The notes under the pieces are model-generated. The model was not told the DNA's origin. It made no database searches and saw nothing but the letters and a program-made list of their open reading frames with translations. From JBFKQC01 sp041627895 (GTDB lineage Bacteria > Pseudomonadota > Alphaproteobacteria > Rhodobacterales > Rhodobacteraceae), in contig JBFKQC010000002.1 of assembly GCA_041627895.1 (NCBI GenBank), positions 1-64,000 of the forward strand: 64,000 nucleotides of DNA. Direction: 5' to 3'. A program made the position numbers and the translations under genes. Below, piece after piece: positions 48,777 through 58,128 of the stretch (its first letter is position 1; every line of letters starts with the position of its first letter).

Positions 48777-50183
48777 ATGAGCAAGACTGACGTTCTCAAG
48801 ACAATCCGGGACGAAGACGTCGAATACGTCGACAGCCGCTTCACCGACCCGCGCGGCAAGCTGCAGCACGTGACCGTGCTCAGCGATCAGGTCGACGAGG
48901 ATTTCCTCGACGAGGGCTTCATGTTCGACGGCTCGTCGATCGCCGGCTGGAAGTCGATCGACCAGTCCGACATGAAGCTGATGCCGGACACCTCCTCGGC
49001 CTACATGGACCCGTTCTATGCCGAGAAGACGATGGCCGTACACTGCACCGTGGTCGAACCCGACACCGGCGAGCCCTACGAGCGCGACCCGCGCGGCACC
49101 GCCGAGAAGGCCGAGGCCTACCTGAAGTCCTCGGGCATCGGCGATACCAGCTATTTCGGCCCCGAGGCCGAGTTCTTCCTGTTCGACGACGTGCGCTTTT
49201 CGGTCGCGATGAACAAGGTCAGCTACCAGGTCGACGCGCTGGATGCCGCCTGGAACAGCGACACCGAATACGAAATGGGCAATACCGGCCACCGCCCGGG
49301 CATCAAGGGCGGCTACTTTCCGGTGAACCCGGTCGACGACGGCCAGGACATCCGCTCGGAAATGCTGTCGACGATGAAGCGAATGGGCATGAAGGTCGAC
49401 AAGCACCACCACGAGGTCGCCTCGTGCCAGCACGAGCTCGGCCTGATCTTCTCGTCGCTCACCGACCAGGGCGACCAGCTGCAGAAGTACAAGTACGTCA
49501 TCCAGAACGTCGCCCAGGCCTACGGCAAGTCGGCCACCTTCATGCCCAAGCCGATCGCCGGCGACAACGGCACCGGCATGCATGTCAACATGTCGATCTG
49601 GAAGGACGGCAAGCCCGTCTTCGCCGGCGACAAGTATGCCGATCTCAGCCAGGAGGCGCTGTGGTACATCGGCGGGCTGCTGAAGCACGCCAAGGCGCTG
49701 AACGCCTTCACGAACCCCTCGACAAACAGCTACAAGCGGCTGATCCCGGGCTTCGAGGCGCCGGTGCTGCGCGCCTACTCGGCGCGGAACCGCTCGGGCT
49801 GCGTGCGCATTCCGTGGACCGAAAGCCCGAAGGCCAAGCGCGTCGAGGCGCGGTTCCCCGATCCGTCGGCGAACCCCTATCTCTGCTTCTCGGCGCTCCT
49901 GATGGCGGGCCTCGACGGCATCCGCAACAAGATCGACCCGGGCGCGGCGATGGACAAGGACCTCTACGACCTGCCGCCCGAGGAACTGGCGGGCATTCCG
50001 ACGGTCTGCGCGTCGCTGCGCGAGGCGATGGAAGAGCTGGAAAAGGACATGGATTTCCTGCTGGCCGGCGACGTCTTCACCAAGCACCAGATCGAGGGCT
50101 ACATGGACCTCAAGTGGGAAGAGATCTATTCCTACGAGCACACGCCCCACCCGGTCGAGTTCAAGATGTACTACAGCTGCTGA
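48777..50183 (+). CDS. glnA: Glutamine synthetase type I
   Basis: This 468-residue enzyme makes glutamine from glutamate, ammonia and ATP. Landmarks are FMFDGSSIAGWKSI, the metal and glutamate site around FGPEAEFFLFDD, KPIAGDNGTGMHVNMS and NRSGCVRIPW. The adenylylation site tyrosine lies in KDLYDLPPEE. Length equals the family norm. An intrinsic terminator follows. Confidence 0.98.
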   Translation: MSKTDVLKTIRDEDVEYVDSRFTDPRGKLQHVTVLSDQVDEDFLDEGFMFDGSSIAGWKSIDQSDMKLMPDTSSAYMDPFYAEKTMAVHCTVVEPDTGEPYERDPRGTAEKAEAYLKSSGIGDTSYFGPEAEFFLFDDVRFSVAMNKVSYQVDALDAAWNSDTEYEMGNTGHRPGIKGGYFPVNPVDDGQDIRSEMLSTMKRMGMKVDKHHHEVASCQHELGLIFSSLTDQGDQLQKYKYVIQNVAQAYGKSATFMPKPIAGDNGTGMHVNMSIWKDGKPVFAGDKYADLSQEALWYIGGLLKHAKALNAFTNPSTNSYKRLIPGFEAPVLRAYSARNRSGCVRIPWTESPKAKRVEARFPDPSANPYLCFSALLMAGLDGIRNKIDPGAAMDKDLYDLPPEELAGIPTVCASLREAMEELEKDMDFLLAGDVFTKHQIEGYMDLKWEEIYSYEHTPHPVEFKMYYSC

Positions 50184-50203
50184 TCGCGGCTGCGGAACCG
50201 GAC

Positions 50204-50231
50204 AGGGCGCCCCCGGCGGGGCGCCCTTTTT
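50204..50231 (+). terminator. Intrinsic terminator of glnBA
   Basis: AGGGCGCCCC (50204-50213), loop CGGC and GGGGCGCCCT (50218-50227) form a perfect 10-bp stem ending in TTTTT, 20 bp after the glnA stop. Confidence 0.92.
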
Positions 50232-50325
50232 CGTCGCCGCGCCCGGCGCATCGGGACGGCGGGCGGGGCGATCCGCGCGCGCCCCGCGCGGGAGCGCCGG
50301 CGCGCCGGTCCCTGCGACCGCCCAG

Positions 50326-51051
50326 CTACGCCGCCTCGCCGCCCACGGTCAGCGTCACCCGGTCGCCGGCGAACCAGCTGGTGCCGAATTCCACCGGCCG
50401 GCCTTCGGCATCGACGTTGATCGAGACGGTGCGCAGCACCGGCGCGCCCTCGGGCAGGCGCAGGTGCAGCGCCTGCGGGATCGCCGCGGCCTCGGCGCTG
50501 ATCCGGGTCGAGGCCCGGGTGAAATCGCAAAGCCCCTCGGCGGCCAGCGCGCCCGACACGCTGCCGCCCGCGGCCAGCCGGTCCGCGAGGCCGGGGAACC
50601 GCGCCGCCGGAAAGACGCTGCGGAACAGCGCGAGCGGTCGGCCGTCGGCGCGGCTCAGCCCCTCGTAGACGATCACCGGGTCCCCCGGCGCAAGCCCCAG
50701 CGCCCCGGCCTCGCCGGCATCCGCCGCGCGGCGCTCGACCGCCAGCACGTCCTTGCCCGGCACCCGCCCCTGCGCGGCGAGGTTGCGGTGATAGCGCACC
50801 CGCCGCCCGATGGCGTAATCGGTGGGCTCTGCCGCGACGAAGACCCCGGCGCCGCGCCGGGCAAGCACCAGCCCTTCGGCGGCCATCGCGGCCAGGGCCC
50901 GGCGCACCGTGTGCCGGTTCACGCCGAACCGGGCGGAAAGCTGCGCCTCGGTGGGCAGCTTGTCGCCGGGGCCATAGCGCCCCGCGGCGATATCCGCCGT
51001 CAGGCTGCTGGCGATGGAGGTCCAGACCGGGGTGCGGGGCATCGGGGCCAT
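50326..51051 (-). CDS. phnF: GntR family regulator, PhnF-like
   Basis: This 241-residue regulator has a GntR winged helix (about 8-75; GDKLPTEAQLSARFGVNRHTVRRAL) and a C-terminal UTRA ligand domain (about 90-235). Length and the phosphonate genes that follow point to the PhnF subgroup, which represses phn operons. It is divergent from the transporter and phnN genes with a palindromic operator between them. Confidence 0.82.
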   Translation of the reverse strand: MAPMPRTPVWTSIASSLTADIAAGRYGPGDKLPTEAQLSARFGVNRHTVRRALAAMAAEGLVLARRGAGVFVAAEPTDYAIGRRVRYHRNLAAQGRVPGKDVLAVERRAADAGEAGALGLAPGDPVIVYEGLSRADGRPLALFRSVFPAARFPGLADRLAAGGSVSGALAAEGLCDFTRASTRISAEAAAIPQALHLRLPEGAPVLRTVSINVDAEGRPVEFGTSWFAGDRVTLTVGGEAA

Positions 51052-51117
51052 TCGCTTCGGGGCGCAGACGTTGTCCGGCCACGGTGTTGCGGGGCGCGCG
51101 CCGGGCGCGTAGGATTT

Positions 51118-51141
51118 GTCTAGTTGTATAGATAACTGGAC
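51118..51141. promoter_or_regulatory. PhnF-type operator between divergent genes
   Basis: GTCTAGTT (51118-51125), eight bases GTATAGAT and AACTGGAC (51134-51141) make an inverted repeat with 7 of 8 arm positions matching and a TATA centre. It is 66 bp before the regulator gene and 39 bp before the leader peptide, so it can control both directions. Confidence 0.65.
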
Positions 51142-51180
51142 AGATTCGCAACTTGTCCGGTTTCGCGCGAGAGTGACGCC

Positions 51181-51318
51181 ATGGCAGGACCTTCAACCAG
51201 ATACCCGGCCAACCGGCACGCGGTCCGGCACGCGGTCCGGCACGTGGTCCGGCATGCCGGCCCCCGGCACCGGCCCCGGCACGCCCCCGAGCGGTCCGGC
51301 ACAGGGGCAACGCGATGA
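51181..51318 (+). CDS. Possible His/Arg-repeat leader peptide
   Basis: An ATG at 51181 opens 45 codons ending TGA at 51316-51318, overlapping the ATG of the EamA gene (51315) as ATGA. The peptide is built on repeats of RHAV and RHV (RHAVRHAVRHVVRHAG), then RHRPRHAPER. The DNA is a 12-bp tandem repeat, CGGCACGCGGTC at 51214-51225 and 51226-51237 and two variants up to 51261. The ATG is weakly supported (GAGAGTG upstream). Either it is a coupled leader peptide, possibly with histidine- or arginine-sensitive translation, or it is only a repeat with an accidental frame. Confidence 0.4.
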   Translation: MAGPSTRYPANRHAVRHAVRHVVRHAGPRHRPRHAPERSGTGATR

Positions 51319-52160
51319 CCGCCACCGTCTTCGCGGTGGTGCTGCTGGCCGCGCTGCTGCACGCGCTCTGGAACGCGCTGGTCAAGGGCGGCGCGGACAC
51401 GGCCGCGGCGATGGCGGCCGTGGTGTTCGGCCAGGGCCTCGCCGGCGCGGTCCTGCTGCCCGTCGCGCCGCCGCTCGCCCAGGCGGCCTGGCCCTATCTC
51501 GCCGCCGGCGTGCTGCTGCATCTCGGCTACCAGCTGTTCCTGATGAACGCCTACCGGCTCGGCGATCTGACCCAGGTCTACCCGATCGCCCGCGGCGCCT
51601 CGCCGCTGCTGGTGGCGCTCGGCGCCTATGCGCTTCTCGGCACCCGGCTCGACGCGGTCGAGACCACCGCGATCCTGCTGATTTCGGTCGGCATCGCCTC
51701 GATCAGCCTGGTGCGCCGCAGCGACGGGCTGTTCCAGGGCAAGGCGGCGGCGCTGGCGCTGACCACCGGGGGCTTCATCGCGGCCTATTCGCTGGTCGAC
51801 GGGATGGGCGCGCGGCTGGGCGGCACGGCGCTGGGCTATTTCGGCTGGCTCGCGGTTATCAACGCGCTCGCCGTCGCGCTGATCTCGCGCGCGGCCCGGC
51901 CCGGGCTGGTGCGCCGCGCGCTGGCGCAGCGCCGGCACCTTGTCCTCGGCGGCGGCGCAAGTTTCACCGCCTATGTCCTGGTGGTCTGGGCCTTCACCCA
52001 GGCGCCGATCGCGCTGGTCACGGCGCTGCGCGAGACCTCGGTGATCTTCGCGCTGCTGATCGGCGTCGGGTTTCTGGGCGAGCGGCTGAACCTTGCCAAG
52101 GTCGCCGCCACCGCGATGACGCTGACGGGCGCGATCCTGCTGCGCCTGAACAGGGGCTGA
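51315..52160 (+). CDS. EamA/DMT family transporter
   Basis: This 281-residue protein has ten membrane helices in two EamA halves. It starts MTATVFAVVLLAALLHALWN and has the second half from about 140. Its place between the PhnF-type operator and phnN, 4 bp before phnN, suggests export or uptake of a phosphonate-related compound. The substrate is not known. Confidence 0.85.
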   Translation: MTATVFAVVLLAALLHALWNALVKGGADTAAAMAAVVFGQGLAGAVLLPVAPPLAQAAWPYLAAGVLLHLGYQLFLMNAYRLGDLTQVYPIARGASPLLVALGAYALLGTRLDAVETTAILLISVGIASISLVRRSDGLFQGKAAALALTTGGFIAAYSLVDGMGARLGGTALGYFGWLAVINALAVALISRAARPGLVRRALAQRRHLVLGGGASFTAYVLVVWAFTQAPIALVTALRETSVIFALLIGVGFLGERLNLAKVAATAMTLTGAILLRLNRG

Positions 52161-52164
52161 GGCG

Positions 52165-52710
52165 GTGGGCCCGGGGCGCCTGATCGCGGTCGTCGGCCCC
52201 TCGGGCGTGGGCAAGGACAGCGTGATCGACGCGCTCGTCGCCCGCGTGCCGGGGCTCTGTCGCGTGCGCCGGGTGGTGACGCGGCCCGAGGGTGCGGGCG
52301 GCGAGGATGTCGAGCGCGTGACGCCGGCAGAGTTCGCGGCACGCCGCGCCGCCGGCGGCTTCGCGCTGTGCTGGCAGGCGCACGGCCTGTCCTACGGCAT
52401 CCCGTCCAGCCTGCACGACACGCTGGCCGCAGGCGACGCGGTCGCGAACCTCTCGCGCGCGGTGCTTGCCGATGCGCAGGCCGCCTTTCCCGGCCTCGCC
52501 GTCCTGTCGCTCAGCGCCGAGCGGCAGGTTCTGGCCCGCCGACTTGCCGGGCGCGGCCGCGAGGACGGCGCCGGGATCGCCGCGCGCCTCGCCCGGCGCG
52601 CCGCGCTGCCGCCGGGACTGGCGGTGACCGAGATCGACAACAGCGGCACGCTCGACGGCGCCGTCGCCGCGGCGCTCGCCGCGCTTTACCCCGACAGCGC
52701 GACCCGATGA
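52165..52710 (+). CDS. phnN: Ribose 1,5-bisphosphate phosphokinase
   Basis: This 181-residue kinase has a P-loop GPSGVGKD (11-18) and the guanylate-kinase-like layout (VTRPEGAGGEDVERVTPAEF, then GLSYGIP). PhnN makes PRPP from ribose 1,5-bisphosphate in the C-P lyase pathway. The start is GTG at 52165, 4 bp after the transporter stop. Its 3' end overlaps the convergent DUF1045 gene by 25 bp. Confidence 0.88.
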   Translation: MGPGRLIAVVGPSGVGKDSVIDALVARVPGLCRVRRVVTRPEGAGGEDVERVTPAEFAARRAAGGFALCWQAHGLSYGIPSSLHDTLAAGDAVANLSRAVLADAQAAFPGLAVLSLSAERQVLARRLAGRGREDGAGIAARLARRAALPPGLAVTEIDNSGTLDGAVAAALAALYPDSATR

Positions 52711-53372
52711 AGCGCGTGGAACCGTCCCTGCGGATCCTCGCCCGCCAGCGTCACCTCGGCGATCCGCAAGGTAGAGGGCAGAAGCTGCGGCACCCGCGGC
52801 GTCAGCACATGGCGCACCGCCTCGCGCTCGGGCTCGCCCAGCCGTCCGGTCAGCGTCATGTGGAACCGGAACTGGTTCATCACGAAAGGATAGCCCCAGC
52901 GTTGCAGCATCGTCTCCTGCCGCGGCGTCAGCCCGCCCGCGCGGTGCCGGTCCAGTTCGTCCCCGGCCGGCGGCGCGCGGAACCGGTCGAGCTGTTCGAC
53001 CAGCATCGCCGCAAGCTGGCGCACCGCGGTCTCGTCGCCCGCCGGGACCAGCGCCAGAAAGCCGTCGATCTCGGCGATCGCCAGGCCGTCCAGCGTGACC
53101 GGCGACAGCTGCGCGGCAAGCGCCGCAAGCGCGTGGAACAGCTGGTCCTCGTCCAGGCCCCCGGCCAGCCGGAACGGCGGCTTCAGCGTGGCGTGAAAGC
53201 CGTAGCGCCGCGGCGCCTCGGTGATCTCGGCAAGCGAGAGCGGCAGGCCGCGCACCGCGGGATGCGCCCGCGCCTGTCCCGCGGCGATGTCCCAGCCCAG
53301 CCAGGCCGCGCCGAACTCGGCGAAGGCACCGGGCGGCGGGGTGTAGTAGATCGCGTAACGTGCAAAAGACAT
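52686..53372 (-). CDS. DUF1045 2H-phosphoesterase-like phosphonate protein
   Basis: This 228-residue protein has two HxT motifs, HATL (60-63) and HMTL (171-174), typical of 2H phosphodiesterases. It matches the DUF1045 family that occurs with phn genes (TIGR03223). It is probably a phosphonate-linked phosphoesterase of unknown substrate. It diverges from phnM with 41 bp between starts, and its 3' end overlaps phnN. Confidence 0.85.
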   Translation of the reverse strand: MSFARYAIYYTPPPGAFAEFGAAWLGWDIAAGQARAHPAVRGLPLSLAEITEAPRRYGFHATLKPPFRLAGGLDEDQLFHALAALAAQLSPVTLDGLAIAEIDGFLALVPAGDETAVRQLAAMLVEQLDRFRAPPAGDELDRHRAGGLTPRQETMLQRWGYPFVMNQFRFHMTLTGRLGEPEREAVRHVLTPRVPQLLPSTLRIAEVTLAGEDPQGRFHALHRVALSG

Positions 53373-53413
53373 GCTGGCTGTCCCGACCCGATCCGAGACC
53401 GAACGAGGCAAGG

Positions 53414-54559
53414 ATGACCCAAGCGACCGTGCTTGCCAATGCCCGCCTCGTGCTGCCGGCCGGAACCGTGACCGGCGCGCTGCGGTTCTCGGGCGGCACC
53501 ATCACCGACATCACCACCGGCGCGTCGGTGCCGCGCGGCGCGGTCGATTGCGGCGGCGACTTCGTTGCGCCGGGGCTGGTCGAGCTGCACACCGACAACC
53601 TGGAACGCCACCTGCGCCCGCGCCCGGGCGTCGACTGGCCGCCGGGCGCCGCGATCGCCGCGCACGACGCCGAGCTTGCCTCGGCCGGGATCACCACCGT
53701 GTTCGACGCGGTCCGCATAGGCTCGATCGCCAGCTTTCCGAACCCGGGCCGCCGCCGCTATGCCCGCGCCATGGCCGACCAGATCGGCGCGATGCGCGCG
53801 GCCGGCGCGCTGAAGATCAGCCACCGGATGCACCTGCGCGCCGAGCTGTGTTCCGAGACGCTGGCCGAAGAGCTGGGCGAGTTCGGCGCCGCCGACCGGG
53901 TCGGCATCGTCTCGCTGATGGACCACACGCCCGGACAGCGCCAGTTCGCCGACCCGACCAGGCACGAGCGCCACGTCCGCGGCAAGCACGCCATGTCCGG
54001 GGACGACTACCGCGTCTATGCCGCGCGTCTCCGCGAGATCGGCGCGCGGAACGCCGCCGCCCATGCCCGCACCGCCGTCGCCGCGGCGCGCCGGCTCGGG
54101 GCGGCGCTGGCCAGCCACGACGACACCACCGCGGCCCACGTCGCCGAAAGCCGCGCGCGCGGTGTCGCCATCGCCGAGTTCCCGACGACCGCCGAGGCCG
54201 CACGCGCCTGCCGCGCTGCCGGGATCGCCGTGATGCTCGGGGCGCCGAACCTGGTGCGCGGCGGGTCGCATTCGGGCAACGTCGCCGCAGCCGACCTGGC
54301 GGCCGAGGGGTTCCCGGACCTCCTGTCGTCGGATTACGTGCCCGCCGCGCTGCTTCTGGGCGCAGTGCGCCTCGGGCGGCTCTGGGGCGACATGGCGCCC
54401 GCGATCGCCACGGTGACTGCGGCCCCGGCGCGCGCCGCGGGGCTTGACGGCCGGGGCGAACTGGCGCCCGGCAAGCGCGCCGACCTGATCCGGTTCCGCA
54501 TGATCGGCGAGACGCCCGGCCTCGGCGGCGTCTGGGCGAACGGGCGCCGGGTCGCCTGA
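53414..54559 (+). CDS. phnM: Alpha-D-ribose 1-methylphosphonate 5-triphosphate diphosphatase
   Basis: This 381-residue amidohydrolase-fold enzyme removes pyrophosphate in the C-P lyase pathway. The metal site starts with GLVELHTDNLERH (H59, D61) and continues in SHRMHLRAEL, SLMDHTPGQRQF and ASHDDTT, with LSSDYVPAALL near the end. AGGCAAGG precedes the ATG at 53414. The core C-P lyase genes (phnGHIJKL) are not in this window. Confidence 0.92.
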   Translation: MTQATVLANARLVLPAGTVTGALRFSGGTITDITTGASVPRGAVDCGGDFVAPGLVELHTDNLERHLRPRPGVDWPPGAAIAAHDAELASAGITTVFDAVRIGSIASFPNPGRRRYARAMADQIGAMRAAGALKISHRMHLRAELCSETLAEELGEFGAADRVGIVSLMDHTPGQRQFADPTRHERHVRGKHAMSGDDYRVYAARLREIGARNAAAHARTAVAAARRLGAALASHDDTTAAHVAESRARGVAIAEFPTTAEAARACRAAGIAVMLGAPNLVRGGSHSGNVAAADLAAEGFPDLLSSDYVPAALLLGAVRLGRLWGDMAPAIATVTAAPARAAGLDGRGELAPGKRADLIRFRMIGETPGLGGVWANGRRVA

Positions 54560-54989
54560 GCCGACGCGCCGACGCGCCGACGCGCCCGCGGAAACCATCG
54601 TGGCGCATCACCCCGCCCAGACCGTGCAGGATGGCACGCGGGGGTTCACGTCTCGTTAGGAAATTAACGAATGGTTAACCGGAACGCCGTGAAATACCGT
54701 TTTATATCAATATTTTACCGGAATTCAAGCTGGCCGGATATCCAGAAATCCGGATATCCGGATATCCGGATAACCGGATAGCCGACCAACCGGACATCCG
54801 AACAGCCGGACATCCGAACAACCGAACAACCGGACAACCGGCCATCCAGCCATCCCAACCTGCCGGGCGCACCGCAACGCAGCCGCGCCGGACACCCGCC
54901 ACGCGGCACACGGATCGCGGCATGCGCGCTCGCCTTGACCCCGGCCCGGCGCGCGGCGAAGCTGCCGGCCGAACCACAAGGAACGCCGG
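54560..54989. other. 430-bp intergenic region before glpK
   Basis: The gap starts with three exact GCCGACGC octamers (54560-54583) on the phnM stop. It then holds an AT-rich stretch (about 54655-54725, with GGTTAACC and TTTATATCAATATTTTACC) and the octamer array (54734-54861). The AT-rich stretch is the likely promoter region of glpK, but I cannot assign -35 and -10 boxes. Confidence 0.6.
54734..54861. repeat. Degenerate octanucleotide array, 16 units
   Basis: Sixteen octamers in phase, consensus CCGRAYAW: CCGGATAT three times, CCGGATAA, CCGGATAG, then CCGGACAT, CCGAACAG, CCGAACAA and decayed units. The CCGGATAA unit is the exact reverse complement of the CCGGTTAT unit at 38-165, and both arrays span 128 bp. 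It lies about 130 bp before glpK in non-coding DNA. Confidence 0.85.
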
Positions 54990-56477
<1,488 letters not shown>

Positions 56478-56582
56478 CAGCCCGATCGACGCGGCTTGCG
56501 CACGGGCCTTCGACGGCGCTTGTCCCAACGACCACCGCACGCTCTGTTAACCATGGGGATGGCAGACATTTGCACCGACGCG

Positions 56583-56614
56583 ATACCGACGTAATACATA
56601 CGTAATACCGACGT
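56583..56614. repeat. Short direct repeats between convergent genes
   Basis: ATACCGACGT occurs at 56583-56592 and 56605-56614, and ACGTAATAC at 56589-56597 and 56600-56608. The region lies between the 3' ends of glpK and dddP in an AT-richer stretch, so it is not an obvious operator. No terminator is clear. Confidence 0.35.
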
Positions 56615-56676
56615 GGCATTTTCGTTGTTTTGCCGGCGTTAACCCCCGATTCGCGGACCGGCGCCGCGCGCGGCGT

Positions 56677-58020
56677 TTACGCCTCGTTCATCAGGGCCGG
56701 ATCGAAGGGGTATCGCGTCAGGTTCTCATGCCCGTCCTCGGTGATCAGCACCTGGTCCTCGAGCTTGATCGAAAAGTCCCCGCCCCGCGCGCCGACCAAC
56801 GCCTCGACGCACAAGACCATGCCCGGCTGCAAGGGATAATCGAAGGCCCCCGCCGTGCCCTGGTCGGGATAGGGCACCAGCGGCCACTCGTCGCACAGCC
56901 CGACGCCATGCATCGCGCAGCCGTACTTGGTCTCGACATATTGCGGGTGCAGCCGGTGCAGGCGTTCGGTGATCTCGGGGATCCGGATGCCGGGCTTCAG
57001 AAGCGCCATGTTGGTCATGATATGCTCGTGCGCATGGCGCATCGCGTCGATCATGTCGCGCCGGGGCGGCGCATCGCCGATCCACCATGTTCTTGAAATA
57101 TCGACGCAAATTCCATAGCACCCCACCAGGTCTGTGTCGAAGGCGAGGATCTCGTCGGGCTGCAGCTTGCGCGGCCCGCATTCCTGGAACCACGGATTGG
57201 TCCGCGGCCCGCTGGTCAGCAGCCGAGTTTCGATCCACTCGCCGCCGCGGCGGATGTTCTCGGCATGCAGCACCGCCCAGACGTCATCCTCGCTGACGGT
57301 CCCCGTGGGCCCCATCTCGCGGGCATAGTCCTCCATCGCCCGCACCGACGCCTCGCAGGCAAGGCTGGCGCAGCGCATCGCGGCGATCTCGTCGGGGCCC
57401 TTGATCGCGCGCGCCTTCTCGGTCAGTTCCTCGCCCTCCATCACCTCGAAGCCCCGGGCCTCCAGCGCGCGTAGCCCGTGCAGCATGATCTTGTCGACCG
57501 CGATCCGCCGGTTGCCGCCGCCATGTTCGCGAACCAGATCAAGAACTTGCCCGGCCCAGACGGCCGCCTTGGCGCCGGCCCCGTCGCCGCTGTCGAAATA
57601 GAAGAAATCCGCGCCGGACCGGGCCTCGCGCACCAGCGGGTTGTACGAGGTCAGGAACGGCGAGTTCTTGTAGTCCCAGATCACCATGTGCCCGTCGGCG
57701 CAGACGATCAGCGCGCGGAACGGGTTGTGCGTGTTCCAGAGCTGCATGTTGGTGGAATCCGTTGCATAACGGATATTTAGCGGGTCGAACAGCACCAGCG
57801 CGCCATAGTCCCGCGCGACGATCCCGTCCACCAGCCGGCGCCAGCGATAGTGTCGCATCGCGGGCAAATCCGGCAGCTCCAGCCCCGCCGCCCGCCATTC
57901 GCGGAACGCCAGATCGGTCGGCCCGATCTCGATCCGGTCGGCGTCGTTCGGCGTGCCGTCGCCCAGCATCGCGCCGCGCGTGGGGTCGATCTTGCGGACA
58001 TCGCGGTGGTGTCGGTTCAT
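56677..58020 (-). CDS. dddP: DMSP lyase DddP
   Basis: This 447-residue M24 metallopeptidase-fold protein cleaves dimethylsulfoniopropionate to dimethyl sulfide and acrylate. It matches DddP in length and in family segments: RKIDPTRGAMLGD, DPLNIRYATDSTNMQLWN, FRALIVCADGHMVIWDYKN and GGEWIETRLL. The metal ligands expected for DddP are present in FDTDLVGCYGICVDISR, MHGVGLCDEWPL, LCVEALVG and KLEDQVLI. True Xaa-Pro peptidases lack these flanks. The ATG at 58020 is the DddP start (MNRHHRDVRKID). No acrylate-using genes are next to it. Confidence 0.95.
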   Translation of the reverse strand: MNRHHRDVRKIDPTRGAMLGDGTPNDADRIEIGPTDLAFREWRAAGLELPDLPAMRHYRWRRLVDGIVARDYGALVLFDPLNIRYATDSTNMQLWNTHNPFRALIVCADGHMVIWDYKNSPFLTSYNPLVREARSGADFFYFDSGDGAGAKAAVWAGQVLDLVREHGGGNRRIAVDKIMLHGLRALEARGFEVMEGEELTEKARAIKGPDEIAAMRCASLACEASVRAMEDYAREMGPTGTVSEDDVWAVLHAENIRRGGEWIETRLLTSGPRTNPWFQECGPRKLQPDEILAFDTDLVGCYGICVDISRTWWIGDAPPRRDMIDAMRHAHEHIMTNMALLKPGIRIPEITERLHRLHPQYVETKYGCAMHGVGLCDEWPLVPYPDQGTAGAFDYPLQPGMVLCVEALVGARGGDFSIKLEDQVLITEDGHENLTRYPFDPALMNEA

Positions 58021-58128
58021 GGCCGCTTCCCTTTGCTTGCAACAGGATGCTACGTGTCCGGGCGGGCCTCGCTGGCCCGAAACCGACCTCTTGGGGCGTC
58101 GGTTTCCGAACCTGGGGGCGATCAGGCC

